Source: Candidatus Pelagibacter sp.
Lineage (GTDB): Bacteria > Pseudomonadota > Alphaproteobacteria > Pelagibacterales > Pelagibacteraceae
NCBI GenBank assembly: GCA_002704625.1
Contig: PAGZ01000044.1
Span: 1-63,613 of the forward strand
Length of the DNA: 63,613 nucleotides
Direction: 5' to 3'
The notes under the pieces were generated by a model. That model searched no databases, had not been told where the DNA came from, and saw only the letters and a list, made by a program, of their open reading frames with translations. Position numbers and translations under genes: made by a program. This document shows positions 1-8,571 of this stretch, piece by piece. Position 1 is the stretch's first letter. Each line of letters opens with the position of its first letter.

Positions 1-67
1 CCACGGGGAATCGAACCCCGATTAGATGATTGAAAACCATCTGTCCTAACCGTTAGACGATGGGACC
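1..67 (-). tRNA. tRNA-Glu (anticodon TTC), 3' end cut by window edge
   Basis: The reverse strand folds as a tRNA: acceptor 5' half GGTCCCA at 67-61, an anticodon stem GATGG/TCATC closing the seven-base loop TTTTCAA, and the T-arm GGGGTTCGATTCCCC. The anticodon TTC (34-32) reads GAA/GAG. Only TGG of the 3' acceptor half lies inside the window, so the last bases and any CCA are outside. The 5' part of the tRNA overlaps the end of the recJ reading frame. Confidence 0.95.
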
Positions 68-1831
68 GAATTATTGATTGTCTTATTAACAGAAATATCG
101 TCGATAATAAACTCTACTTTTTTCTGACCTTTCCATTCATTAAGACTTAATTTTCCAAAAATATTAATTTTTTTTCGTTTTTTTGATAACAAATAAGTTT
201 CTAAATCAGTTTTAACAGCATTAAATGTGACACTTTTTACAACAGAACCATCTTTAGCACTTAATAACGATTTTATATGTTTTTCACCCACAATTGACGA
301 TTTTAATAATTCTAAGTCTTCAATAACAAATCTTGGTTCGGGGTTGCCTGATCCAAAAGGTGAAAGTGAGTTTATTTCTGAAAAAAATTCTTCATTTAGA
401 GCTGATGGGGAAATTTTGGCATCAAAGAATAGATTGTTTGACTTAATAAGATTTTTTTGAATTTTTTTAAATTTTTTTATAATGAAATCTTTAAATTCTT
501 GTATTTTATTTTCTTCAATAGTGAAACCACCTGCCATTTTATGACCACCCCCTTTTTTTAAAATTTTACTCTGAACACCATTTATTATTATTTTTCCAAT
601 ATCAAAACCAAAAACTGACCTGGCTGAAGCACGTCCTAAACCATTTTCAACTGAAATTATAATTGTAGGTTTATTATATTTTTCTTTTAATCTAGAAGCT
701 ATGATGCCAATAATACCGCCATGCCAATTATGACCGGCTAAAATAATAACTGGGTCGGAATCATTTATAGAAATTTTTTCATCAATTTTTTTTTAATAAA
801 TTATTTTCAATAACTTTTCTCTCTTTATTAAAATTTTCTAATTCCATTGCAATTTTAAATATCTCTTTTGAGTCAACACTTAAAAGCAAGTTTGCGCCAT
901 GAGAACATTTGCCAACTCTGCCACCAGCATTTATTCTTGGTCCTAATTTGTAACCAAGATCATAGGCCGTTAGTTGATTTTCAATTCCACAAATATTTTT
1001 AAGAGTTTTTAATCCTAAATTTGATTTTCTTTTTAAAATTTCAAGACCTTGACTAACTATAGCTCTGTTTAATCCTACTAAAGGAACAACATCACAAACA
1101 GTACCTAGGGAAACTAGATCAAGATATTTAATTAAATCTGGTTCAATTATATTGTTTTTTTTAAACCAATTTAAATCTCTTAATTTTTTGTTTAAAGCAA
1201 TCAAAAACATAAAACAAACACCTGCTGCGCACAAATAATTTAAATTCGATTCATCATCAAATCTATTTGGATTTACAATTGAATGTGCGTCTGGAAGTTT
1301 TAGTTCTGATTGATGATGGTCAAGAACTATTACGTCAATATCTTTTTTTTTTGAAAAGTTGATTACGTCAAAAGACATTGTTCCACAATCAACCGTAAAA
1401 ATTATGTTTGAACCTGATAAAATTAATTTTTCAAAACCTTTTTTGCTAGGTCCATAACCCTCGGTTTTTCTATCAGGAATGTAAATTTCAATTTTTTGAT
1501 TTATCTCTTTAAAATATTTGCCAATAATTGCTGTTGATGTAGCTCCATCAACATCGTAATCACCAAATATTCCAATTTTTTGATTATTTTCTATCGCAAA
1601 AATTGTTCTTTCGACAGTTTTTGCCATATCTTTAAGTACAAAAGGATTGGGTAGTAAATTTTTTATTTTTGGATTTAAAAATTGATTAACCTCTTCAATT
1701 TTAATTTTTCTAATTGCAATTAATTTTGAAATTATTTCGCTTAAATTAAAATTTTCTTTTAAAAAAACTACCGTTTCTTCATTATAATTTTTAGAAACCC
1801 AACTTTTACCCAAAACTGAATTAACAATCAT
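46..1831 (-). CDS. recJ: Single-stranded-DNA exonuclease RecJ, frameshifted at an A9 run
   Basis: RecJ is a 5'-3' single-strand DNA exonuclease of recombination and mismatch repair. The first frame (1831-782) carries the DHH phosphoesterase core: GDYDVDG at residues 90-96, VDCG at 147-150 and DHH at 171-173. It stops at 782 right after a nine-A run. A second frame, open from 792 to the TAG at 46-48, continues the protein without a start codon of its own and holds the DHHA1 part (GHNWHGGIIG, GRASARS, GGGHKMAGG). Dropping one A would give a normal-length protein of about 594 residues. The start overlaps glpX by four bases (ATGA). The last seven codons, including the stop, lie in tRNA-Glu. Family identity is certain; whether the break is real, rescued by slippage or a sequencing error cannot be told here. 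Confidence 0.9.
786..794 (-). other. A9 homopolymer at the recJ frame break
   Basis: The coding strand has nine consecutive A. Before it the frame reads ...Leu-Leu-Lys-Lys-Asn-stop; after it the frame one base away reads ...Lys-Ile-Asp-Glu-Lys and continues into the RecJ C-terminal domains. Removing one A (or adding two) joins them. Runs of this kind are known sites of polymerase slippage and also of homopolymer sequencing error. Confidence 0.85.
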
Positions 1832-2775
1832 TTTTTAATCAAATTAGTAATTTTTTTGGAAAAGTTTTGGCTTTTATGAAGAACAAAAGATGTTGCTTGG
1901 AAGTTGTCATCTTTTAAATTAATTCCTTTCAATACTTCACCATCTGTGACTCCAGTTGCGCAAAATATTACATCACCTTTTATCATATCCTCTATATTAT
2001 ACTTTTTACGAAAATGTGTTATCCCTAGTTTTTTTGCTTTTTTAATTTCTTCGTCATTACTCAAAACTAATCTGGTCTGCATTTGTCCACCCATACATGC
2101 TAAAGCACCAGCAGATAAAACACCTTCGGGTCCACCTCCAATACCTAAATAAATATCGATAGGCGATTTAGGATCAACTACTGAAATTACACCCATAACA
2201 TCACCATCTTGAATAAAACTAATTTTAACATTTAACGAATTTAATGACTCAACTATTTTGTCATGTCTTGGTCTTTTTAATACACAAGCTGTAATATTTT
2301 CTGGTTTAGTTTTTTTAGCTTCTGCTAGTAATCTAATATTTTTTTCAACTGTATTATCTAAATCTAACAAATTTTTAGTAAATCCAGATCCAATGGCAAT
2401 TTTTTCCATATAAGTGTCCGGAGCAGATAGTAAACCACCCTTCGGTGTTGCTGCCAAAACAGAAATGGCATTCGGCAAATTTTTTGCAGTAAAATTAGTA
2501 CCTTCTAAAGGGTCAACGGCGATATCTAATTCATCGCCATTTTTTGTTCCAATTTTTTCACCTATAAATAACATCGGAGCTTCGTCCATTTCTCCTTCTC
2601 CGATAACAACTCTTCCCTTCATATCAATTTTATTTAGCTCTGATCTCATTTCATCTACAGCTGCTTGATCAGCTGCAATTTTATCGTTTTTACCTCTAAA
2701 CTTCGAAGCGCCAAATGCTGCTCTCTCAGTAACTCTTATAAATTTATTTAATAATTTTGGATCTATAGGTTTCAA
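1828..2775 (-). CDS. glpX: Fructose-1,6-bisphosphatase class II (GlpX)
   Basis: Hydrolyses fructose 1,6-bisphosphate to fructose 6-phosphate for gluconeogenesis in the cytoplasm. The 315 residues match GlpX over their length. The metal and phosphate motifs of the inositol-monophosphatase-like fold are visible: GEGE at 59-62 and DPLEGT at 88-93, followed by a GGGPEGVLSAGA stretch. It sits between hom and recJ and overlaps both by four bases, which implies one transcript with translational coupling. The order hom-glpX-recJ is common in alphaproteobacteria. Nothing is abnormal in length or motifs. Confidence 0.95.
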   Translation of the reverse strand: MKPIDPKLLNKFIRVTERAAFGASKFRGKNDKIAADQAAVDEMRSELNKIDMKGRVVIGEGEMDEAPMLFIGEKIGTKNGDELDIAVDPLEGTNFTAKNLPNAISVLAATPKGGLLSAPDTYMEKIAIGSGFTKNLLDLDNTVEKNIRLLAEAKKTKPENITACVLKRPRHDKIVESLNSLNVKISFIQDGDVMGVISVVDPKSPIDIYLGIGGGPEGVLSAGALACMGGQMQTRLVLSNDEEIKKAKKLGITHFRKKYNIEDMIKGDVIFCATGVTDGEVLKGINLKDDNFQATSFVLHKSQNFSKKITNLIKK

Positions 2776-4070
2776 ATTTCTTCAATTCTAAAAAATTTTG
2801 GTTTATTTATTACAAATTTTTGTTTCCCTAATTCCTTAAGCGTTTTAACCAAATTCAAATTTTTTGCTTTATGTGATATTATTATAATTGAAGCAAATTT
2901 TTTACTTTTAAATGGATTTTGTATCAATCTTTTCACAGAAATTTTATTTTTTGAGAGTATTTTAGTAATTGATGATAATACACCTGTTTTGTCAATTACA
3001 TCTAATCTTATATATGATGAAAATATTTCGTTTGAAATATTTAAAGATTTAATTTTTTTTCTGCTTTTGTTTGGTATAGAAAATGGAAATTTAATATTTC
3101 CCCTAACTATTGAACATATATCTGATACTAAAGCTGAAGTTGTGGGTCCAGGTCCTGCACCTTCACCTTGAATAGTAAATTTGCCAATTGGTTTTCCCTC
3201 AATAATAACAGCGTTCAATACACCGGAAATATTACTGATATAAGAATTTTTATGTACCATACAAGGGTAAACCCTTTGTATTACTTTGTTTTTTTTTAAT
3301 TCGGCTATTGCCAAATGCTTGATCACATATCCCAAAATTTTAGCATTATGTATATCAATTTGATCGATTGTGCTAATACCTTCAACATTACTTTTTTCCC
3401 TATTGATGAAAGAATTAAAAGCCAAAGAAGATAAAATTTGTATTTTAGAATACGCATCTTTACCGGTTATATCATTCGATGGATTACTTTCTGCATAACC
3501 AAGCTTCTGAGCTCTTAATAAAACTTCCTTAAAATTACTATCAGATTTAGTCATTTCTGAAAGAATATAATTTGAAGTTCCATTTAGTATTCCATATATT
3601 TTATTAATAGAATTAGTTATAAGTCCTTCTTTAATTACTCTGATTATTGGAACACCGCCTGCCACGGCAGCTTCAAACTCTAAATTAACTTTATTTTTTT
3701 CAGCAAGTTTTGATAATTGGTCACCGTATTTTGAGATTAAAGACTTATTGGCTGTAACAACATGTTTTTTGTTTTTAATTGAATTAAAAACAAGTTTTTT
3801 AGCAGGACCCTCTGAGCCTCCAATTAATTCAACAACTATATCAATATCAGGGTTCTTGGCTATATTTAAATAGTTAGCTACCCATTTATTTTTAGGTATA
3901 GAAATATTTCTTTTTTTAAATCTGTTTTTAGCTGAAACATATTTAATAGATATATTTGAATTGGTTTTTTTTTTGATACTTTCTTTATTTTTGACAAGAT
4001 GCTTATAAAGATTTGAGCCAATGTTTCCTAGGCCAACTAATGCTATGTTAAAATTTTTTTTTTTTATCAT
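2772..4070 (-). CDS. hom: Homoserine dehydrogenase
   Basis: Reduces aspartate semialdehyde to homoserine, the branch point to threonine and methionine. The 432 residues show an N-terminal Rossmann motif (VGLGNIGSN, residues 13-21), the catalytic-domain signature GILNGTSNYIL, and a C-terminal ACT domain from about residue 350 (LDVIDKTGVLSSI) that in this family binds the feedback effector. It is monofunctional: there is no fused aspartate kinase. The second to fifth codons form an A12 run in the coding strand (4065-4054), in frame. The stop overlaps the glpX start; the lipoprotein gene lies five bases upstream. Confidence 0.95.
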   Translation of the reverse strand: MIKKKNFNIALVGLGNIGSNLYKHLVKNKESIKKKTNSNISIKYVSAKNRFKKRNISIPKNKWVANYLNIAKNPDIDIVVELIGGSEGPAKKLVFNSIKNKKHVVTANKSLISKYGDQLSKLAEKNKVNLEFEAAVAGGVPIIRVIKEGLITNSINKIYGILNGTSNYILSEMTKSDSNFKEVLLRAQKLGYAESNPSNDITGKDAYSKIQILSSLAFNSFINREKSNVEGISTIDQIDIHNAKILGYVIKHLAIAELKKNKVIQRVYPCMVHKNSYISNISGVLNAVIIEGKPIGKFTIQGEGAGPGPTTSALVSDICSIVRGNIKFPFSIPNKSRKKIKSLNISNEIFSSYIRLDVIDKTGVLSSITKILSKNKISVKRLIQNPFKSKKFASIIIISHKAKNLNLVKTLKELGKQKFVINKPKFFRIEEI

Positions 4071-4075
4071 CTGAT

Positions 4076-4618
4076 TTAATTAGCTATATCAGGAAAATCT
4101 TTTTGTTTTCCAACATCCATAACTATTTTTTCTATTTTATCTATATCACATTCTACCAAATTTTTACAAATTCTTATAAAAGTAAATTGCTTAGGTTTTT
4201 TATTTTTAATTTTACTTTTTTTAGTTGAAATTTCTTTTTTATCAATATCTGTTTCTTTATTATCTATTAAGTCACGTTCCTCTCTATTTTTTTCAATTTT
4301 TTTCATTTTAAGCTTTGCTAACTTTTTTCTTTCATTAATTTCTTTTTTAAGATTTTTTTTCTGATCAGAAACTAATATTTTGTTTCCTTTTTTTAATTCA
4401 GTTTCTAACATATTGAGTTCAACTAAATCAAAATTTTCATTAATTTGTTTTTTTGATGTTATTGTGTAAACTTCTATAGAAATATTATTATCAAAATATT
4501 CTTTTATTTCCTTTTTATTAACGCAAGGATGGTCGCCACATATATATACTTTTTCTGATTTACTTAATGAATTACAGCTATAAATAAAAAAAAATAAAAT
4601 AAATATTAAATATTTCAT
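4076..4618 (-). CDS. Small putative lipoprotein, function unknown
   Basis: I do not recognise a family. The 180-residue product starts with a hydrophobic signal segment ending in the lipobox-like IYSC, with Cys15 as the probable lipidated residue. A short region with paired cysteines (YICGDHPC) follows. The middle (about 85-150) is extremely rich in Lys and Glu and probably helical or coiled. A second Cys pair (RICKNLVEC) lies near the C-terminus. The start overlaps the end of argC by four bases and hom follows after five, so it belongs to the rplM-rpsI-argC-hom-glpX-recJ run. Attachment to a membrane facing the periplasm is an inference from the lipobox. Confidence 0.7.
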   Translation of the reverse strand: MKYLIFILFFFIYSCNSLSKSEKVYICGDHPCVNKKEIKEYFDNNISIEVYTITSKKQINENFDLVELNMLETELKKGNKILVSDQKKNLKKEINERKKLAKLKMKKIEKNREERDLIDNKETDIDKKEISTKKSKIKNKKPKQFTFIRICKNLVECDIDKIEKIVMDVGKQKDFPDIAN

Positions 4619-5646
4619 TTTAATCCTAAGTTTTCTTTATAATTAAAAATAATATTCATATTTTGAATTGCCTGACCAGCAGCTCCTTTAATTAAATTAT
4701 CTATAGCTGATAAAATTACAATTCTATTTTTTTGGTTTGTTTGACAAATACTTATTTCACAGAAATTAGTATTGATTACATTTTCGGTTCCAAGATCCTT
4801 ATTTAAAGGCAATACTTTAATAAAAAAGTTGTTTTTGTGATATTTTTTTAATTCAAGATGAATTTTTTTTATTGTAACTTTTTTATTAAGTTGAACATAA
4901 ATTGAAGAGAGCATTCCTCTAAATGTTGGTATTAAATTAGGGGTAAAAACGTAATTAGTCTTAAATCTTGAATATTTTGAAAATTCCTGGTCAATTTCAC
5001 TTGTGTGCCTGTGTTTTAATATTCCGTATGCATGTATAGATGATAAAATATTTTTATGTGGAAATTTTTTTTTAAAATTTTTTCCAGCTCCAGAATATCC
5101 GGACTTTGAATCAATTATTATGTCATTTTGTTTGATTAGATTCTTTTTAAGTAATGGAATTAAAGGAAGCTGAATAGAAGTTGGATAGCATCCAGGACAA
5201 GCTATAATTTTATAATTTTTTATTTTATTTCTAACGAATTCACTTAGAGAATATAATGAGAACTTTAACAAATTTGGTGCTTTATGCTCATTAAAATAAA
5301 ATTTTTTGAAAACATGTTTGTTGGATAATCTAAAATCGGCAGATAAATCAATTATTTTTAAATTTTTAAATTTAGTTAATTTTTTAGCTAAAATTTGAGA
5401 TTGACATGTAGGTAATGAAGTAAATAATACATCAATATTATTCCACAAAACTTTTTCTAATTTGCTAATTTTTGGAAGTTTTTTTTTAATTTCTTTATCA
5501 AAGAATTGAATCTTTTTTCCAATTTTTCTTTGGGCGCAAATATATTTGATATTAACTTTTGGATGCCTTGATAAAATTTTAATAAGATTCAGCCCAACAA
5601 AACCTGTTGCACCTGCAATAACAATATTTATCTTTTTTGAAGACAT
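4615..5646 (-). CDS. argC: N-acetyl-gamma-glutamyl-phosphate reductase
   Basis: Third step of arginine synthesis: NADPH-dependent reduction of N-acetylglutamyl phosphate to the semialdehyde. The 343-residue protein has the nucleotide-binding GATGFVGLNL at residues 13-22, the catalytic-cysteine motif ACPGCYPTS, and the downstream GYSGAGK and HRHTSEID stretches typical of the long (type 1) ArgC. It follows rpsI, as in many alphaproteobacteria, with a gap of about 40 bases, and overlaps the downstream lipoprotein gene by ATGA. Two in-frame A9 runs in the coding strand are intact here. Confidence 0.95.
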   Translation of the reverse strand: MSSKKINIVIAGATGFVGLNLIKILSRHPKVNIKYICAQRKIGKKIQFFDKEIKKKLPKISKLEKVLWNNIDVLFTSLPTCQSQILAKKLTKFKNLKIIDLSADFRLSNKHVFKKFYFNEHKAPNLLKFSLYSLSEFVRNKIKNYKIIACPGCYPTSIQLPLIPLLKKNLIKQNDIIIDSKSGYSGAGKNFKKKFPHKNILSSIHAYGILKHRHTSEIDQEFSKYSRFKTNYVFTPNLIPTFRGMLSSIYVQLNKKVTIKKIHLELKKYHKNNFFIKVLPLNKDLGTENVINTNFCEISICQTNQKNRIVILSAIDNLIKGAAGQAIQNMNIIFNYKENLGLK

Positions 5647-5688
5647 AATTTCCTTATATCACTTTTAAATTGAATGAAAATAATTGAT

Positions 5689-6139
5689 TTAACGTTTAGA
5701 AAATTGAAAACTTCTACGAGCTTTTTTATGCCCATATTTTTTTCTTTCAACTTTTCTTGAGTCTCTGGTGGTAAATTTATTTTTTTTTAAGTGTTTTTTT
5801 TAAATTTGAATCAATACTTATTAAAGCTCTCGATAATCCATGAATAATAGCTCCTGCTTGTCCAGATAAGCCTCCACCTGTAACGTTGCATTTAACATCA
5901 TATTCATTTGGTGCATTAATCTCATTAAGAGGTCTTACAACAGATATTTGATGAACTGGTCTTTTAAAATAATCATTAGCATTTTTTCCGTTTACATACA
6001 TTTTACCAGATCCTTTTTTTACCCATACTCTAGCAACAGAGTGTTTTCTTCTCCCTGTTGCATATTTGCTGTCTTTAAAATCTAATTTAATTTTTTTTTC
6101 TGATTTATTTTTATCGGTTGCTATATTTGATTGGTTCAT
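5689..6139 (-). CDS. rpsI: 30S ribosomal protein S9, frameshifted at an A9 run
   Basis: S9 lies in the small subunit with its basic C-terminal tail reaching the P-site tRNA. The frame from 6139 gives [14 protein letters not shown], the [10 protein letters not shown] motif and then Leu-Lys-Lys-Lys-stop (stop at 5777-5779). In another frame the sequence goes on as [17 protein letters not shown] and ends with RRSFQFSKR and a TAA at 5689-5691, the family's usual C-terminus. Removing one A from the nine-A run at 5788-5780 restores a 149-residue S9. Because S9 is essential, either the extra A is a sequence error or the gene is read by slippage. The rplM stop overlaps its start by four bases. Confidence 0.92.
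5780..5788 (-). other. A9 homopolymer at the rpsI frame break
   Basis: Nine A in the coding strand sit exactly where the S9 frame is lost. The base before the run ends a Leu codon; after the run the zero frame meets TAA at once, while the frame reached by removing one A encodes the conserved S9 tail. The sign and length of the defect equal those in recJ at 786-794. Confidence 0.88.
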
Positions 6140-6600
6140 TGTTTTTTAAAATAATTTTTTTTATTTAATTCTGAAAACTTAATTTCAACAGGTTTTTGTA
6201 TTTCGTGCGGATGTTTAGTCCCATTATAAATTTTTAATTTACTTAACTGTTTTTTTGCTAAAGGGCCTCCGGGCAACATTCTCTTAACTGCAAATTTAAG
6301 TATATCTTGTGATTTATTTTTCTCTTTTAAATTAAAAGGTCTTGTTTCTTTAATACCACCAGGATGACCTGTATGTTTAAAATATTTTTTATTTTTAAAT
6401 TTTTTACCAGTGAATTTTATTTTGTCGATATTTGTTACAATAACAAAATCTCCATTGTCAATATGAGGATTGTATGTACTTTTGTTTTTACCTCTTAAAA
6501 CTTTAGATATATAAGCCGCAAGTCTGCCTACAATTAAGTTTTCGGCATTTACGATGTACCAGTTATTTTTTAATTCTTTTTTTTTAGCAAAAGGTGTCAT
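6136..6600 (-). CDS. rplM: 50S ribosomal protein L13
   Basis: Early-assembling large-subunit protein. The 154 residues carry the L13 hallmarks: the N-terminal WYIVNAENLIVGRLAAYI, the NGDFVIVTN strand, the HTGHPGG motif and KRMLPGGPLAK. It is the first gene of a minus-strand run and overlaps rpsI by four bases, the usual L13-S9 pair. An in-frame A9 run near the start (6585-6577) is intact. Length and motifs are normal. Confidence 0.97.
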   Translation of the reverse strand: MTPFAKKKELKNNWYIVNAENLIVGRLAAYISKVLRGKNKSTYNPHIDNGDFVIVTNIDKIKFTGKKFKNKKYFKHTGHPGGIKETRPFNLKEKNKSQDILKFAVKRMLPGGPLAKKQLSKLKIYNGTKHPHEIQKPVEIKFSELNKKNYFKKQ

Positions 6601-6649
6601 AAAACTTAGGCATAATTACAAGTAATTATTTACTATGTCAATTATAGAT

Positions 6650-7726
6650 CTATTCTTTTTTTATAGAAAAACAGAAATTAATTGAGGAAATAATTAAAAG
6701 AGTAGTAGATATTTGATGTAAAGAGGCAAGATAAATATTTAAACCACTTATTAAAGTAAAAATGCCTAAAATAATTTGAACAAATACCATGGTTATAAGA
6801 AAGTAAAGTGCATTATATAAATATTTTTCTTTCTTAATGAAAATATAAAAAAAACTCATTCCTAACATATATAAAAAAATTAAATATGCGATATTTCTGT
6901 GTAAAAACTGCACTATTGATGGTTCAGAAAAAAGATTCAAAGAAAAAAGATCTACCAGTAATACATCGTCTGGAAAAAAATTATTATTCATAGATGGCCA
7001 AGTTTGATAAATATTTCCAGCATCAAGCCCCGATGTAAAGGCTCCGAGAGTTATTTGTAAAAAAATCAATATTATAAATATTTTTATATAAATATTGTTT
7101 TTACTGAAATTAAAAAAATATTTATTCGTATTATTTTTAATATTTAAAAAATACCATAAAATACAGGTGAATAATATTAACGCTAAATTTAAATGAATTG
7201 CTAATCGATAATGACTAACAGTGGTATTTTCAATTAACCCACTTTTAACCATATACCAACCTATAAAACCTTGAAAAAGAATTAATAAAAATAATATTAA
7301 AAATTTAATATTAAATTCCTTTTTAAAAACTTTTTTAAATACAAAAAAAATGAAAGGTATTAAAAACATTAAACCAAATAATCTGCCCAATAATCTATGT
7401 ATATATTCCCAGTAATAAATGATTTTAAATTCAGCAAGTGACATATCTGAATTTAGTAATGAGAACTGAGGAATTTCTTTGTACAAATCAAATACCCTAT
7501 TCCATCCGTTTTGGCTAAGAGGAGGTAAGATGCCACTAACTATCTCCCATTTGGTTATAGAAAGACCCGAGTCCGTTAATCTTGTAAGTCCACCAACAAT
7601 AACTATAACTATCAAGCAAATTAATAGCGAACCCAGCCAGTAATTGACATAATTTTTATATTCAATTTTGTTTAAAATCATTTTATTTGATTTGTTATAT
7701 AATATTTTATAAATTTTTATTAACAT
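6650..7726 (-). CDS. ctaA: Heme A synthase (CtaA/COX15)
   Basis: Converts heme O to heme A for aa3-type cytochrome c oxidase in the inner membrane. About eight hydrophobic helices are visible, with the family's heme-ligand histidines in EYIHRLLGRLFGL, HYRLAIHLNL, FLHRNIAYL and LASLHQIS, and the signature GGLTRLTDSGLSITKW near the N-terminus. The reading frame from 7726 gives 358 residues. The first fifteen are low-complexity, and Met16 (start 7681) is an equally likely start that would leave about 60 bases to the divergent gene instead of 15. It implies an aerobic terminal oxidase elsewhere in the genome. Confidence 0.92.
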   Translation of the reverse strand: MLIKIYKILYNKSNKMILNKIEYKNYVNYWLGSLLICLIVIVIVGGLTRLTDSGLSITKWEIVSGILPPLSQNGWNRVFDLYKEIPQFSLLNSDMSLAEFKIIYYWEYIHRLLGRLFGLMFLIPFIFFVFKKVFKKEFNIKFLILFLLILFQGFIGWYMVKSGLIENTTVSHYRLAIHLNLALILFTCILWYFLNIKNNTNKYFFNFSKNNIYIKIFIILIFLQITLGAFTSGLDAGNIYQTWPSMNNNFFPDDVLLVDLFSLNLFSEPSIVQFLHRNIAYLIFLYMLGMSFFYIFIKKEKYLYNALYFLITMVFVQIILGIFTLISGLNIYLASLHQISTTLLIISSINFCFSIKKE

Positions 7727-7741
7727 AATAAATGTCGCTAT

Positions 7742-8023
7742 ATGAAAAAGAATAATCTTACTAAAATAAGAAAAAAACTTGATAAGTTAGACGAAAAACT
7801 TCTAGATATAATAAAAAAAAGAATTTTGCTGGTAAACGAGGTATTAAAAAATAAGCAATTCAAAAATCAGATAATTGATAGAAAAAGAATTCGAGAAATT
7901 CACAAAACTATAAGAAGAAAATCAATAAGAAAAAAGATTGATACTTCACTTACTAAAAAAATATGGAAATCAATGATACAGGGTTTTATAAATTACGAGT
8001 ATAAAAACTTTAAAAAAAAGTAA
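7742..8023 (+). CDS. Chorismate mutase, AroQ type
   Basis: Probably rearranges chorismate to prephenate for phenylalanine and tyrosine. The 93-residue, all-helical, Arg/Lys-rich protein fits the AroQ class: it opens with IRKKLDKLDEKLLDIIKKR and has the second-helix basic stretch DRKRIREIHKTIRRK. It stands alone, not fused to prephenate dehydratase or dehydrogenase. It diverges from ctaA and its stop lies one base from the convergent rpmG stop. A CATAAT at 7724-7729 so close to the ATG would give an almost leaderless transcript, which is a guess. Identification rests on size and helix pattern. Confidence 0.8.
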   Translation: MKKNNLTKIRKKLDKLDEKLLDIIKKRILLVNEVLKNKQFKNQIIDRKRIREIHKTIRRKSIRKKIDTSLTKKIWKSMIQGFINYEYKNFKKK

Positions 8024-8024
8024 A

Positions 8025-8216
8025 TTATTTACTATGAGGTGGTAGTTTTTTTTCAACAAAAATTTCGTGTTTTCTTGTTACCGGATTATATTTTTTTACT
8101 TTAAGTTTAATTTTTGCTTTTTCGCCTTTTGATGGTTTTTTAGCATAATAATAAAAAGCACTGTCTGGTTTGCTTTCGGGAACAAGTCTTACTTTAATTG
8201 AGGTTTTTTTAGCCAT
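8025..8216 (-). CDS. rpmG: 50S ribosomal protein L33
   Basis: Small large-subunit protein. The 63 residues align with L33 over the strand IKVRLVPESKPDSAFYYYAKK and the signature KKYNPVTRKHEIFVEKK. No zinc-binding cysteine pairs are present, so it is the Cys-free form. The start overlaps the end of the merR-type gene by eight bases. It is slightly longer than the usual 55 residues because of an inserted basic stretch in the middle and the LPPHSK tail. Confidence 0.92.
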   Translation of the reverse strand: MAKKTSIKVRLVPESKPDSAFYYYAKKPSKGEKAKIKLKVKKYNPVTRKHEIFVEKKLPPHSK

Positions 8217-8571
8217 TTTTTATTTTTTTAATTTTATCTAATATAACTTTTATTTTTTCTGCCTTAAATTTTAAAGAACTTTTAAAATTTTTTCTCTTTA
8301 TACTTAAATCTAAATCATCGTCAAGCTTAACTGAGCTTTCTTTTAATAGTTTTTTGACACCTGGAATAGTATACCCTTGTTTTTTTAACAATTGATAAAT
8401 AATTTTAATAATATCTACATCTTTTTCTGAATAATATCTTCTATTTCCATTAAGTGTGAGTGGTTTGATTTGTTTAAATTCTTTTTCCCAAAATCTTAAT
8501 GTGTGTGCCTTAATTGAAAGATCCTTAGCAACCTCACCAATTGATTTGTAAGCTTTTCTGTCTTTATTCAT
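8209..8571 (-). CDS. MerR-family transcriptional regulator
   Basis: DNA-binding regulator of 120 residues. The N-terminal winged helix is clear: SIGEVAKDLSIKAHTLRFWEKEF, then the wing with NRRYYSEKDVDIIKIIYQLL and the QGYTIPGVKKLL helix. Behind it is only a short basic tail with no ligand-binding domain or metal-binding cysteines, so the effector, if any, cannot be named. It overlaps ihfA by eight bases upstream and rpmG by eight downstream. The pair ihfA-merR is a standing alphaproteobacterial neighbourhood; its targets are not evident from the sequence. Confidence 0.88.
   Translation of the reverse strand: MNKDRKAYKSIGEVAKDLSIKAHTLRFWEKEFKQIKPLTLNGNRRYYSEKDVDIIKIIYQLLKKQGYTIPGVKKLLKESSVKLDDDLDLSIKRKNFKSSLKFKAEKIKVILDKIKKIKNG

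Noticed and set aside
7698..7703. TATAAT between ctaA and the chorismate mutase gene as a promoter
   Set aside because: A perfect -10 hexamer is frequent by chance at this base composition and no -35 partner stands out.
7733..7738. TGTCGC shared upstream of the chorismate mutase gene and hemB (19634-19639)
   Set aside because: A six-base match at different distances from two starts is not enough to call a motif.
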